From: Rhodanobacter denitrificans
GTDB lineage: Bacteria; Pseudomonadota; Gammaproteobacteria; Xanthomonadales; Rhodanobacteraceae
Assembly (NCBI RefSeq): GCF_003335105.1
Contig: NZ_QFWQ01000003.1
Coordinates: 558,001-622,000, forward strand
Direction of reading: 5' to 3'
Length of the DNA stretch: 64,000 bases
Under the pieces are notes generated by a model. That model saw only the letters and a program-made list of their open reading frames with translations. It had not been told where the DNA came from and made no database searches. Within the stretch, counting starts at the first letter, position 1; every line of letters starts with the position of its first letter. A program made the translations under genes and the position numbers. This document shows positions 40,169 through 50,655 of this stretch, piece after piece.

Positions 40169-40191
40169 CCTTCCCCGGTGTGCGGGGAAGG
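40169..40191. repeat. C-rich palindrome between rapA and permease genes
   Basis: CCTTCCCC and GGGGAAGG form an 8-bp stem with a 7-base loop between convergent stops. It resembles the other dispersed C-rich palindromes and may also serve as a bidirectional terminator. Confidence 0.45.
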
Positions 40192-40209
40192 TCCGCGGCG
40201 CCCCTCAGC

Positions 40210-41565
40210 TCAAGCCGACGCCATGCGCATGCGCTGCTCGATGCCGCCCAGGCGGTAGCCCACCGCCAGCAGCGCCAGCCAGATCACGCCCACGTACAGC
40301 GCCACGCGGGTGTCCGCGCTGTAGCCGAGCATCACCAGCACGAACGCCAGAAACGCCAGGCAGACCACGCTGCTCAACGGAAACCAGCGCAACCGGAAGG
40401 CCAGCGGCACCGGCTGCTGGCGGCGGAAGCGCCAGTGCGCCACCAGCACCATGCCCCAGGTCCACACCGTGTTGAACGCAAGGATCGACATCATCATGCC
40501 GAAGATGCGCCCGGGCACCAGATAGTTCATCAGCACGCCGAACAGCAGGAACACCAGCGTCACCAGCACCCCGCGCATCGGCACGCCGTGCGCGCTCAGC
40601 CGCCCCATCGCCATCGGCGCCTGCCCCTTCGTCGCCAGGCTGTGCAGCATGCGGCTGCCGCTGAACATCGTTGAGTTGAAGCTGGACAGCGCCGCGGTGA
40701 TCACCACGAAATTGATCAGCCCGGCCGCCTGCGGAATGCCCAGCCGGGCGAAGGTGGTGACGAACGGACTGCCCTGCGTGCCCAGCTCGTTCCACGGGTA
40801 GATCGCCATGATCACGAACAGCGAGCCGATGTAGAAGATCAGGATGCGCCAGATCACCGAGTTCACCGCGCGCGGGATGGTGCGCTCCGGCTGCGCCGCC
40901 TCGGCCGCCGCCATGCCGATCGTCTCGATGCCGCCGAACGAGAACACCAGCACCGGCAGCGCCAGCACCATGCCGGTGACGCCGTTCGGGAACCAGCCGC
41001 CATGCGACCACAGGTTGCTGAGGCCGATCGGCTTGCCGCCGTTGCCCCAGCCCAGCCAGATCATCGCGCAGCCGCCGGCGATCATCGCCACCACCGTGAG
41101 CACCTTGATCAGCGCGAACCAGAACTCCAGCTCGCCGTAGACCTTCACCGCCATCAGGTTCAGTCCGCCGATCATCGCCACGCTGGCGAACGCCCAGATC
41201 CACTGCGGCGACCCCGGAAACCACGCCTTCATGTAGATGCCGACCGCCGTACTCTCGGCGATGCCCACACCCATCATCAGGATCCAGTAGTTCCAGCCGG
41301 TGAGGTAGCCGGCGAACGGGCCGAGGTACTTGTGCGCGTAGGCGCTGAACGAGCCGGCGATCGGCTCGTGCGCGGCCATCTCGCCCAGCGCGCGCATGAT
41401 GATGAAGATCATCGTGCCGCCGAACAGGTAGGCGAACAGCAGCGACGGCCCGGCCAGCTGGATCGTGCTGGCGGAGCCGAGGAACAGGCCGGCACCGATG
41501 CACATGCCCAGTGCCATGAAGGTGATGTGGCGCGGGGTGAGCTGGCGCTGCAGGGTCTGGGTCAT
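40210..41565 (-). CDS. Amino acid permease, APC superfamily (AAT family)
   Basis: A 451-residue permease with about 12 hydrophobic helices. ITFMALGMCIGAGLFLGSASTIQLAGPS at helix 1 is the AAT/AroP-GabP signature, and SFGGIETIGMAAAEAAQPERTIPRAVNSV is the helix 6 region. SSFNSTMFSGSRMLHSLATKGQAP is also highly conserved. The family includes the proline, aromatic amino acid, D-alanine/glycine and histidine carriers; the specificity is not clear here. It follows the rhomboid gene on the same strand after a 25-base gap. Confidence 0.9.
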   Translation of the reverse strand: MTQTLQRQLTPRHITFMALGMCIGAGLFLGSASTIQLAGPSLLFAYLFGGTMIFIIMRALGEMAAHEPIAGSFSAYAHKYLGPFAGYLTGWNYWILMMGVGIAESTAVGIYMKAWFPGSPQWIWAFASVAMIGGLNLMAVKVYGELEFWFALIKVLTVVAMIAGGCAMIWLGWGNGGKPIGLSNLWSHGGWFPNGVTGMVLALPVLVFSFGGIETIGMAAAEAAQPERTIPRAVNSVIWRILIFYIGSLFVIMAIYPWNELGTQGSPFVTTFARLGIPQAAGLINFVVITAALSSFNSTMFSGSRMLHSLATKGQAPMAMGRLSAHGVPMRGVLVTLVFLLFGVLMNYLVPGRIFGMMMSILAFNTVWTWGMVLVAHWRFRRQQPVPLAFRLRWFPLSSVVCLAFLAFVLVMLGYSADTRVALYVGVIWLALLAVGYRLGGIEQRMRMASA

Positions 41566-41590
41566 GGGTGCGTTCGTGGCGTGGAAGCGC

Positions 41591-42208
41591 TCAGCGTAAC
41601 AGGCGCCGCTTCGGTTTCCACGGCAGCCGCCCGCGCCAGTACTGGATCAGCACCAGGCCGCCGAGCATGCCGCCGAGATGGGCGAAGTGGGCCACGCCCG
41701 GCTCGATCCCGGTCACGCCCATGGTCAGCTCGGCGGCGGCGTAGAGGGTCACGAACAACCACGCCGGCATCGGGATCGGCAGGAAGATCAGCATCACCTT
41801 CTCGTGCGGATACAGCATGCCGAACGCCAGCAGCAGGCCGAAGATCGCGCCGGACGCGCCCAGCGTGGGGCCGTACTGCATCGGCGGGAAGAACCACAGC
41901 ACCGCCAGCTGCAGCAGCGAGGCGACGATCGCGCAGACGAAGTAGTAGACGGTGAACTCGCGCGCGCCGAAGGTACGCTCGATGGTACCGCCGAACATGT
42001 AGAGCGCGAGCATGTTGAACATGATGTGGGTGATGCCGCCATGCATGAACGCGCTGGTGACGATCTGCCAAGGCTCGAACAGGCCGCTGCCCAGCGGCCA
42101 CAGCGCGAAATACTGCAGCAGGAGCGTGCCCGTCACCTGCTGCAGCAGGAACACGGCGACGTTGGCGATCAGCAGGTTGCGCGTAACCGGTGGCAGATCG
42201 AATGGCAT
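41591..42208 (-). CDS. Rhomboid family intramembrane serine protease
   Basis: A 205-residue six-helix rhomboid protease. The catalytic Ser119 is in GASGAIFG and His177 in AHFAHLGG; MFNMLALYMFGGTIER is the conserved L1/TM2 region and HGGITH the preceding His motif. It cleaves transmembrane segments of unknown substrates. No extra N-terminal cytosolic domain is present. It is probably co-transcribed with the downstream permease gene. Confidence 0.93.
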   Translation of the reverse strand: MPFDLPPVTRNLLIANVAVFLLQQVTGTLLLQYFALWPLGSGLFEPWQIVTSAFMHGGITHIMFNMLALYMFGGTIERTFGAREFTVYYFVCAIVASLLQLAVLWFFPPMQYGPTLGASGAIFGLLLAFGMLYPHEKVMLIFLPIPMPAWLFVTLYAAAELTMGVTGIEPGVAHFAHLGGMLGGLVLIQYWRGRLPWKPKRRLLR

Positions 42209-42320
42209 CGGGCGGTTTCCGTTGGTGGCAGGCTCAAGCGTAAGGGCGGCAAGGCGATGCCGCCAGCCACGCCCCGCTCCGACCGCGCCCGCCGGCGATC
42301 GTTCATTCGTGGCGGAGCAT

Positions 42321-42343
42321 GAAAAAGCCGCCTTGCGGCGGCT
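42321..42343 (-). terminator. Intrinsic terminator of the NlpC/P60 gene
   Basis: On the minus strand AGCCGCC, loop GCAA and GGCGGCT form a 7-bp stem followed by TTTT. It lies about 25 bases after the stop codon of the peptidase gene. Confidence 0.75.
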
Positions 42344-42367
42344 CCCGAAAAACCGGCAATGCCGGCC

Positions 42368-43051
42368 TCAGCCCTTGTCGGCTGCTACCTGCGCCATCGC
42401 CTCGGGGCGCTTGGCGCCGGCGAAACGCTTGGCCCAGTAAGCCTCGCTGAGGCTGGAGATCTCCACCGACTTGCCGGCAGACGGCGAGTGGATGAAGCGG
42501 CCGTTCGAGATGTAGATGCCTACGTGCGAAATATTCCGCCGGCCGCGGGTGTGGAAGAACACCAGGTCGCCCGGCTGCATGTCGGCCCGGTTGACCTTGA
42601 GGCCGGCCAGGAATTGCGAGGCGGAGTTGCGCGGCAATTGCATGCCGACCGCATGGGCGAACACGTAACGGACGAAACCGCTGCAGTCGAAACCGGTCGA
42701 GGGATCGCGGCCGCCCCGCACATAGCGGGTGTCGCGCAACTTCATCGCCACCCCGAGCAGCGCCTTGCGCAGCTCGGTCACGTCGTCGCTGCTGGCTGCG
42801 ATGGCCGCCGCGTCACCCAGGTCGCCCGGGTCGGCGGCCAGCGAGGCGGTGTCGGGAAGCACGGACTGCGCCAGCGCCGACGCCGGGCTGAATACCGGCA
42901 ACTGCCCCAGCAGGGACGAACCGGCACGAGCCATGAACGCCGTGTCGATGGCTTGATCGGTCTGGGTGGGGAGGTTCCGGGCCTGGAGAGGGCCGGATAG
43001 CAACAACGCGGAAGCGAGCGCAGCGAAAACGGTCAGGTGCTTGATGGGCAT
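42368..43051 (-). CDS. C40 family peptidase (NlpC/P60), exported
   Basis: A 227-residue exported cell-wall hydrolase. The signal peptide ends near Ala24 (PLQA). The NlpC/P60 domain (about 95-215) has the catalytic Cys123 in DCSGFVRYVF, His176 in ISHVGIYISNG and His188. Such enzymes cut the D-Glu-meso-DAP link of peptidoglycan stems. The ATG at 43051 is the first with a signal sequence; a longer frame upstream passes through the 181-base promoter region, which includes an eight-A run. No strong Shine-Dalgarno is visible. Confidence 0.9.
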   Translation of the reverse strand: MPIKHLTVFAALASALLLSGPLQARNLPTQTDQAIDTAFMARAGSSLLGQLPVFSPASALAQSVLPDTASLAADPGDLGDAAAIAASSDDVTELRKALLGVAMKLRDTRYVRGGRDPSTGFDCSGFVRYVFAHAVGMQLPRNSASQFLAGLKVNRADMQPGDLVFFHTRGRRNISHVGIYISNGRFIHSPSAGKSVEISSLSEAYWAKRFAGAKRPEAMAQVAADKG

Positions 43052-43232
43052 GCCGGGAAAAATCCCTTGTTGTTCACAGGATTGGCCGCCCGGCAGAAGC
43101 CGACGACGTGACGATGCAGTGAACTTAACAAGAAGAAGGCGTGCAGATGTTCGATTGAGGTTAACTGAACCCTGCCGTTTCAAAAAAAAGACCGCACAGG
43201 AATTGCATGCAAGATTATGAATTACAAAGATT

Positions 43233-43979
43233 TCATGCCCCGGATGACGCTTCCGGCCAGTAATATTCATCCGGATAAGGCCGGGCGCCGAAGATGGCGG
43301 TGCCTATCCGCACCTCGGTCGCACCCTCGGCGATGGCGAGCGGAAAGTCGCCGCTCATGCCCATGGAAAGCCTCGACACGGCATGTCCCCTCGTCACCTC
43401 GCGGTCACGCAATTCGCGCAGGCGACGGAAGCAGCCGCGCACCTCGGCCGGGTCGGTGGAGTGGATCGCCAGGGTCATCAGGCCGCGCACGCGCAGGGTG
43501 TCGTAGCCGCGCAGGGTGTCCAGGAAACCGGCCAGCTGCTCGGGCGGCAGCCCGTACTTGCTGGGCTCGGACGAAGTCTTCACCTGTACCAGCACGTCGA
43601 TCGCGCGACCCTCGTGCTGCAGCCGCCGGTCCAGCGCCTGGGCCAGCTCCAGCCGGTCCAGCGACTGCACCTCGCTGGCCAGCCGCGCCACGTCCTTCGC
43701 CTTGTTGGTCTGCAGGTGGCCGATCATCACCCAGGCTATGCCGCAATCCGCCAGCGGCGCCGACTTGTCGCGGAGCTCCTGCGCCTTGTTCTCGCCGAAG
43801 CGGCGCATGCCCAGCGCCACGGCGGCGCGGATCAGTTCCGGGCCGAAGGTCTTGCTGACCGGCAGGATGCCCACCTCGGCCGGCTCGCGGCCAGCCGTAC
43901 GGCAGGCTTCGTCCACCCGGCGGCGCACGTCGGCCCAGTTGGCGGCGAGGCGGGCGGGGTCGGGCATGTCGGCGTTCAT
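43233..43979 (-). CDS. yggS: YggS family pyridoxal phosphate-binding protein
   Basis: A ~248-residue PLP-homeostasis protein (PLPBP). The PLP lysine is Lys43 in LPVSKTF, and RRFGENKAQE, WVMIGHLQTNKAK, LSMGMSGDFPLAI and VRIGTAIFG are the family signatures. It stores or delivers PLP and affects amino-acid balance. The ATG at 43979 is used; a GTG one codon earlier is possible. The usual companion proC is absent; here it follows an M20 peptidase by 25 bases. Confidence 0.94.
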   Translation of the reverse strand: MNADMPDPARLAANWADVRRRVDEACRTAGREPAEVGILPVSKTFGPELIRAAVALGMRRFGENKAQELRDKSAPLADCGIAWVMIGHLQTNKAKDVARLASEVQSLDRLELAQALDRRLQHEGRAIDVLVQVKTSSEPSKYGLPPEQLAGFLDTLRGYDTLRVRGLMTLAIHSTDPAEVRGCFRRLRELRDREVTRGHAVSRLSMGMSGDFPLAIAEGATEVRIGTAIFGARPYPDEYYWPEASSGA

Positions 43980-44004
43980 CACAAACCGCGCTCCAGCGAT
44001 CGCC

Positions 44005-45429
<1,425 letters not shown>

Positions 45430-45633
45430 GGCTCACTCCATCAGGCGGACAAGAGCGGCATTGTAACAGCGCGCTTCCACCGCACCGACACGCGAGCGGA
45501 AGCCGCCCACAGGCGAAAGCGCCCGCCGCGCACGCCAACCCTGCGGCGTCTCCCACTGCGCGGCCCCTCGCCGCGGCGGCATAGTGCGCCGGCGGCACCC
45601 GGATGCCGCCACCACCGACCAAGGAGAAAGGCC

Positions 45634-45996
45634 ATGTTCAGCAAACTCGTCGCTGTTGTGCTTGCACTCGCCCTGGCCATGCCGGGACTGCTGCTGGCCG
45701 CCACGCCGGTCAACATCAACCAGGCCGACGCGGCCGCCATCGCCAAGTCGCTGGACGGCATCGGCCCGGCCAAGGCCGAGGCGATCGTGGCCTGGCGCGA
45801 AGCCCACGGCCCGTTCAAGAAGGCCGACGACCTCAAGCACGTCAAGGGCATCGGCAAGGCCACGATCGAGCGCAACCGGGCCGCCATCCTGCTCGCCGAC
45901 GAAGCCGCCCCGACCGGCGCCGGAACGGAGGCTCCCGCCAAGTCAGCGCGCAAGAGCAAACAGGCGGCCGTCGCGGAGGCGGCGGCCGGGGAATAG
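45634..45996 (+). CDS. ComEA-like helix-hairpin-helix DNA-binding protein, exported
   Basis: A 120-residue exported protein with a signal peptide cleaved near LLLAA|TP and two helix-hairpin-helix units: VNINQADAAAIAKSLDGIGPAKAEAIV and LKHVKGIGKATIERNR. This is the periplasmic ComEA type that binds incoming DNA during transformation, though single-HhH relatives have other roles. A Lys/Ala/Glu-rich tail (about 90-120) follows. AAGGAGA precedes the ATG. No other competence genes are nearby. Confidence 0.9.
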   Translation: MFSKLVAVVLALALAMPGLLLAATPVNINQADAAAIAKSLDGIGPAKAEAIVAWREAHGPFKKADDLKHVKGIGKATIERNRAAILLADEAAPTGAGTEAPAKSARKSKQAAVAEAAAGE

Positions 45997-46096
45997 CCGG
46001 CCAGCGAACTCCCCGGCCGGGAACCGGGTGGCGCGGCCCGTGGCAGGCCGCGCCGCCTGCGCTACACTCGCGCGCCCAATCCGACGCCGCCCCGCC

Positions 46097-46570
46097 ATGA
46101 TCCTGCCGCGCTACCACATCGCCGCCTCCGCCATCCGCGGCGCCGGCAATGGCCTGTTCCTAGACGAAGCCGTGGCGGCGGGGCGCATCATCACCGCGCC
46201 GGACGGCATCGAGCAGACGTTCCGCTACGCTGACATCATGGCCTCGCCGGAGCTCCGTGCGCAGTTCCACGCCAGCGCGCGCTGGTTCGAGGACCGTTAC
46301 ACGCTGTCGCCGGACTGGCCGGACGAGTGCTACATCAACCACAGCTTCACGCCGAACGGGTTGTGGCACCTGGGTTTCGTCTTCGCGCTGGCCGAGCTGC
46401 CCGCCGGCAGCGAGATCACCGTGGACTACCGGCACCTGCTGCCGCCCGGCCAGGCCGAGGATTTTGTCGATTCGGTCACAGGTGAGACAATCACCGGCTT
46501 GTCCTGGCAAGAGAGCCTTGCCGGCAGTACCCGTGCCCTGGCCGAGCTGCTGGCTGTCGCCCAACGTTGA
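46097..46570 (+). CDS. SET domain-containing protein
   Basis: A 157-residue protein consisting of one SET methyltransferase-like domain. The features are the GAGNGLF start motif (15-21), NHSF (81-84) of the SAM-binding pseudoknot and GSEITVDY ending at Tyr111. Post-SET cysteines are absent. Bacterial single-domain SET proteins are poorly characterised; some methylate lysine in host or self proteins. A TACACT -10 lies at 46063-46068. It is followed 6 bases later by a GNAT gene. Confidence 0.85.
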   Translation: MILPRYHIAASAIRGAGNGLFLDEAVAAGRIITAPDGIEQTFRYADIMASPELRAQFHASARWFEDRYTLSPDWPDECYINHSFTPNGLWHLGFVFALAELPAGSEITVDYRHLLPPGQAEDFVDSVTGETITGLSWQESLAGSTRALAELLAVAQR

Positions 46571-46575
46571 ACGTG

Positions 46576-47118
46576 ATGCCTGTTGAAATCCCCACCATCG
46601 AAACGGCGCGCCTGCGCCTGACTGCACTTACCGAGCGGCACTTCGCCGACTATGCCGCGATGCTGGCCGACCCGGACAGCACCCGCTGGATCGGCGACGG
46701 CCAGCCGCTGGACCGCACCAACGCGTGGCGTTCGCTGGCGATGCTGCTGGGCCACTGGCAGCTGCGCGGCTGCGGCATGTGGGCGCTGGAGCTGAAGGCC
46801 AGCGGCGAGTTCATCGGCCGCGCCGGCCTGATGTACCCCGACGGCTGGCCCGACCTGGAAATGGGCTGGATGCTGAAGCCCGAGCACCGCCACCACGGCT
46901 ACGCCACCGAGGCGGGCGAGGCCGTGCTCGAGTTCGCCTGGAACCACCTACATGCCCAGCGCGTGATCAGCCTGGTGCGGGTCGGCAACGAAGCCTCCGA
47001 CCGGGTGGCCGAGCGGCTCGGCGGCGAACACATCGAGGACATGGACTTCTACGGCAGCCACAGCCACGTGTTTGCCTACTACCCGCCGCATCGCGAGCAT
47101 CGCCGCGCCTACGGCTGA
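46576..47118 (+). CDS. GNAT family N-acetyltransferase (RimJ/RimL-like)
   Basis: A ~180-residue acetyltransferase of the RimJ/RimL/Acetyltransf_3 type. The N terminus IETARLRLTALTERHF is characteristic, motif A is HRHHGYATEAGEAVLEFAW, and NEASDRVAERLGGE is the motif B. The acceptor is unknown. The ATG at 46576 is chosen, and TTG 46567 or GTG 46573 are possible. It probably forms an operon with the SET gene and ends convergent to the membrane-protein gene. Confidence 0.86.
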   Translation: MPVEIPTIETARLRLTALTERHFADYAAMLADPDSTRWIGDGQPLDRTNAWRSLAMLLGHWQLRGCGMWALELKASGEFIGRAGLMYPDGWPDLEMGWMLKPEHRHHGYATEAGEAVLEFAWNHLHAQRVISLVRVGNEASDRVAERLGGEHIEDMDFYGSHSHVFAYYPPHREHRRAYG

Positions 47119-47145
47119 GTCGCGGGCGGCCGCGACGGCGGAGCC

Positions 47146-48069
47146 TCACAGCGGCTGCGGCATCCCGCCGGCGCGCCGGCCTGACGACAGCGAGCGCGCC
47201 ACTTCGGCCAGCGCATACACCCGCGCCACGCGCACCCAGCCGAGCACCAGCACCACCAGTTGCGCCAGCAGCACGGCCAGCACGGTGCCGCCCACGCCGA
47301 GCGCCGGCGTGTGCATGCGGCCGACGCCGAGCGCGAGGGCGAGCGCATAGCCAACCAGGCTGATCAGCAGGTAGCTCAGCAGCGTACTGAAGGGCCGCCG
47401 CAACAGTTGCATGAAGCCGCGGCCGAGGGCTCGCGTGGCCGAGCGCAGACCGCCGTTGGCGATGAACACCGCCCGGGCGGACTCCACGATCGCCTGCGCC
47501 AGCACGAACAGCAGCACGGCCAGCGCGGCCGCCATGTGCACGGCGCGATCGGCCTGCGACTCCAGCACGGCGCGGGCGCCGATCCGGTCCGCCGCGTCGA
47601 ACACCACGCCGATCAACACCGCCATCGCCGCATACGGCACGACCGACCACAGCATCAGGCGGAACATGCGGCCGTATTCGACGATGCCACACTGGAGCAG
47701 ATGGCCGAAGCCCAGCACGCGCCCGGCGCGCCCGCTGCCGACCAGCATGCCGTTGAGGAACGGCGACAGCAGCAGGGTCAGCAGCAGGCCCAGCAGGGCC
47801 GCGCCCTTGAGCCAGCCGGTATCGTCGCCCAGCACCGACAGGCCATCGCCGAACATCAGCGGGCTGAAGCGTTCGGCCCACGCCTGCGCGTGCACCGAAT
47901 GGTCGAGCAGGCCGCCTAACGAACGCCATAACGGCACGCCGACCACGGCGGTCGGCAACAGCAGCAGCACGGTCCACAACAGCAGCAGGCGCCACTGCAT
48001 GGCGGCCAGCGGCGCGCGTGCAACCGCGGCGAAGTCGACCCGGCGGGAAGCAGGTTTGCCCATCATCAT
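47146..48069 (-). CDS. Multispanning membrane protein of unknown function
   Basis: A ~307-residue protein with five to six hydrophobic segments (for example around 28-48, 88-110, 135-160, 180-200, 228-250 and 258-285). No recognised domain or catalytic motif is visible; the layout resembles GlpM/YciC-like or DUF4013-type membrane proteins, but I do not assign it. The start is one of ATG 48069, 48066 or 48063 (GTG at 48072). The ATG at 48069 overlaps the stop of the M1 peptidase gene, indicating an operon. Confidence 0.72.
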   Translation of the reverse strand: MMMGKPASRRVDFAAVARAPLAAMQWRLLLLWTVLLLLPTAVVGVPLWRSLGGLLDHSVHAQAWAERFSPLMFGDGLSVLGDDTGWLKGAALLGLLLTLLLSPFLNGMLVGSGRAGRVLGFGHLLQCGIVEYGRMFRLMLWSVVPYAAMAVLIGVVFDAADRIGARAVLESQADRAVHMAAALAVLLFVLAQAIVESARAVFIANGGLRSATRALGRGFMQLLRRPFSTLLSYLLISLVGYALALALGVGRMHTPALGVGGTVLAVLLAQLVVLVLGWVRVARVYALAEVARSLSSGRRAGGMPQPL

Positions 48070-50315
48070 CACAGCGACCCCACCAAGGCATAGAAGGCCT
48101 GCAGCAAGGCGGCGGCATCGGCGCTCCAGCGGCGCGAGGCGGCGCCGTCGGCCTTGCTGGCCAGGCTGTCGTTGAGCTTGTTCGCGTCGAGCAGGATCTT
48201 CTGCTCCGGGTCCAGCTCGGCCGAGACGACCTTGGCCGGCCGAACGAACCCGAAGCGGGCCCAGCGGCGGGCATCGTTCCAGCGCACGTCCTCATGGCTG
48301 CCGTCGGCGAACGTCACCCGCAACAGCTGCGGCACCGGCGCGCCGTCGCGGCGCACGGTGACGGTGCTGCGCCATGGGAACGGGCCGCTGCCCGGCTTCG
48401 CCTCCGGATGGGCTTTGTTCCAACTCCTGCGCTGGCTGTCGACCTGCCTGTCGAGCGCGCCTGCATCGAGCTCGCTGCGCTTGCCGTCCTTCATCACGGT
48501 GCCGGGCTGCGGCAGCACCTCGACCGCGTCGATGCTGGCGACCCTGTCATCGATCTGGGCGGTGCCGTAGACGTACTGGTCGAAGATCGCATCGACTGCC
48601 TGCCGGTTGCCGGAGACCTCGGCCAGGGTGGCGCGCAGGTCGGCCACCGACGGATGGCGGAAGCGCCAGCGCCGGTAGTATTCGTGCATCGCGCGCTCCA
48701 GCGCCGGCTTGCCCAGGCGCTCCTCGAGGTCGTGCATGGCGGTGGCGGTGCGCGCGTAGACCGTGCCGTAGCTGCTGCTGGACAGGCGGTCCCACGCATT
48801 CGCACCCAGCGGGTCGGGCGGCTTGCGCAGGCCGGCGATCAGGCGCTCGGCGGCAAACGGCCGGATCACCGGCGCGATGCCGAGGCGCTTCATCCAGCCG
48901 CTGGCCGCCACGATGTCCTGGCCGCGCCCGCGCAGCATGCGGTCGTCCCAGTATTCGTTCATGCCCTCGTCGAGGATCGGCTCCTCGAACTCGTTCGAGG
49001 CCAGGATGCCGTAGAAGTAGCCGTGGCCGAACTCGTGGATGGTGACGAAGTCGAGCGCGTATTGCGTGAGCGTGCCCGGCTCGACCCTGGCGTAGCCATC
49101 GGCGGTGAAGAAGGTCGGATACTCCATGCCGCCCGCCTCGGAGGCGTTGTATGGCGGCACCACCGCCGTCACCGTCTGGTACGGGTAGGCGCCCAGCGAG
49201 TCCGAGAAGAACGTCAGCGAGTCGGTGGTGGCCTTGAGCACCGGCGCGGCGCTGGCGGCGTATTCGGCGGGATAGATCACCCGCACATCGACCTTCGGGC
49301 TGCCCGGCCCCTGCCAGCTGCCATCCAGCGTCTTGTAGCCCTTCGCGGCGACCCAGGCGAAATCGTGCACGTCGCCCTGCATAAAGTGGTACGTGCTCTT
49401 GCCGTTCGCCGTCTCGGGCGGCCCCTGCAGCTTGCCGACCGCGCCCACGGTGTAGTCGCTGGGCACGGTGAGGCGCACGTCGTAGAGGCCGAAGTCGGCG
49501 TAGAACTCGCTGTTGAAGTGGAACTCGTGGACGTTCCACTGCGGCGCGGTGGCGCCGCGTTCGCCGGCCAGTTCCAGCACGCCGACCTTCGGGAACCACT
49601 GCGCCACCAGGTTGAAGTCGCCGAACCAGCCGGTGCGCTCGACCACCCGCGGCAACTGGCTGAGGAAGTCGATGTCCAGCGTCAGCGTGCCGCCGGCCGG
49701 CACCGGCTCGGCCAGGTCGATCTGCGCCACGGTCTGGTCGGTGGCCGGGCCGTGGTCAGGCTGCACGAACCGCCACTTCAGCGCGGCGTCACCCTGCTTC
49801 ACCTGCCTCAGCTCGATCCAACCCCACTCGCCCTTCTTCAGCACCGCCGCGCCGCGCGAACGGCCGTGCGCGGTGAGTACCTCGCGCTCGGTGAACCAGG
49901 TGCTGCCCTCGTTCTGGAACGCGTTGAGGTAGAGATGGACGTAGATGCGGTCGACCGGGCGATCGCTGCGGTTGCGCCAGGTCATGCGCTCCCGGCCGCT
50001 CACCGCGTGCTTCGCCGCGTCCAGCTCGGCGTCGATGCGGTAGCTCACCACGCGATCGGACAGGGTCGTCTCGCTGCCGCTGCGCTCGCCGCCCCAGGCA
50101 TTGGCGGCACTCGGCACGGTGACGGCCGCCGCATCGGCGGCCGCGAACGGAATCCCGGGAAGCAGCGCGCCGGCCGGTGCCGGAGTGGATGCCGCCAACG
50201 GCGGTGATGCAGCCGGCGTCACTGCCGACGATGCTGCCTGCTGCGCCGCCGCCAGCCACGGCCAGGCCAGGGTCAGCACACACACGCACCCCCACTTGCG
50301 CACGACACGCCGCAT
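48069..50315 (-). CDS. M1 family metallopeptidase, exported
   Basis: A 748-residue exported aminopeptidase-like enzyme with a signal peptide (to about residue 24) and an Ala/Pro/Ser-rich linker. The zinc site is HEFGH (427-431) plus Glu450, the HExxH-x18-E of family M1. The usual GAMEN exopeptidase motif appears as GGMEYP, so classic N-terminal residue recognition may differ. The ATG at 50315 has GGGGGAG eight bases upstream. It is co-transcribed with the downstream membrane-protein gene. Confidence 0.91.
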   Translation of the reverse strand: MRRVVRKWGCVCVLTLAWPWLAAAQQAASSAVTPAASPPLAASTPAPAGALLPGIPFAAADAAAVTVPSAANAWGGERSGSETTLSDRVVSYRIDAELDAAKHAVSGRERMTWRNRSDRPVDRIYVHLYLNAFQNEGSTWFTEREVLTAHGRSRGAAVLKKGEWGWIELRQVKQGDAALKWRFVQPDHGPATDQTVAQIDLAEPVPAGGTLTLDIDFLSQLPRVVERTGWFGDFNLVAQWFPKVGVLELAGERGATAPQWNVHEFHFNSEFYADFGLYDVRLTVPSDYTVGAVGKLQGPPETANGKSTYHFMQGDVHDFAWVAAKGYKTLDGSWQGPGSPKVDVRVIYPAEYAASAAPVLKATTDSLTFFSDSLGAYPYQTVTAVVPPYNASEAGGMEYPTFFTADGYARVEPGTLTQYALDFVTIHEFGHGYFYGILASNEFEEPILDEGMNEYWDDRMLRGRGQDIVAASGWMKRLGIAPVIRPFAAERLIAGLRKPPDPLGANAWDRLSSSSYGTVYARTATAMHDLEERLGKPALERAMHEYYRRWRFRHPSVADLRATLAEVSGNRQAVDAIFDQYVYGTAQIDDRVASIDAVEVLPQPGTVMKDGKRSELDAGALDRQVDSQRRSWNKAHPEAKPGSGPFPWRSTVTVRRDGAPVPQLLRVTFADGSHEDVRWNDARRWARFGFVRPAKVVSAELDPEQKILLDANKLNDSLASKADGAASRRWSADAAALLQAFYALVGSL

Positions 50316-50412
50316 CACGATCACTCCCCCCGGGCAACCCCCTCAGACTGCTCCCAAGCCGCGCCATCGGCATAGGCCATTGGTCATGCCGGCGACGGCG
50401 CCGCACGACTCG

Positions 50413-50654
50413 GTAGACGTCGCGCCGGTACCGCACCTGCTCGCGCAACTGTCCGACCCGCGCGTCGCCCAGCACTTCACGCAACACCGCGTCGACGCCC
50501 GACGCCCGGCGCCAGGCGCCAGGCCAGCGAGGCTGCCGCAGACATGGATCGCCGCGCCGGCATCGACCCGGTGCAGCAGCTCGGCCGCCGCTTCGCGCAG
50601 CCGCTGTTGCATATGGATGCGCGCGGCCTGGTCCCGCGACCAGGCGAAGTCGAC
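50413..50654 (-). pseudogene. Remnant of a sulfite reductase-type flavoprotein reductase, C-terminal part
   Basis: Directly after the Rieske stop the minus strand reads FAWSRDQAARIHMQQRLREA and then AAIHVCGSLAGLAPG, and in another frame VDAVLREVLGDA and YRRDVY. Together these match the NADPH-binding C terminus of CysJ/cytochrome P450 reductase-type flavoproteins. The flavodoxin and FAD domains are missing, and no stop follows YRRDVY. The frame is broken by 14 extra bases made of two adjacent 7-base tandem duplications at 50494-50521. It is a decayed gene fragment. Confidence 0.8.
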
Positions 50655-50655
50655 T

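Noticed and set aside
43052-43232. Eight-A run upstream of the NlpC/P60 gene as a terminator for yggS
   Set aside because: On the minus strand the T-run is not preceded by a GC-rich stem, only by the short palindrome TTGCATGCAA, so intrinsic termination is not supported.
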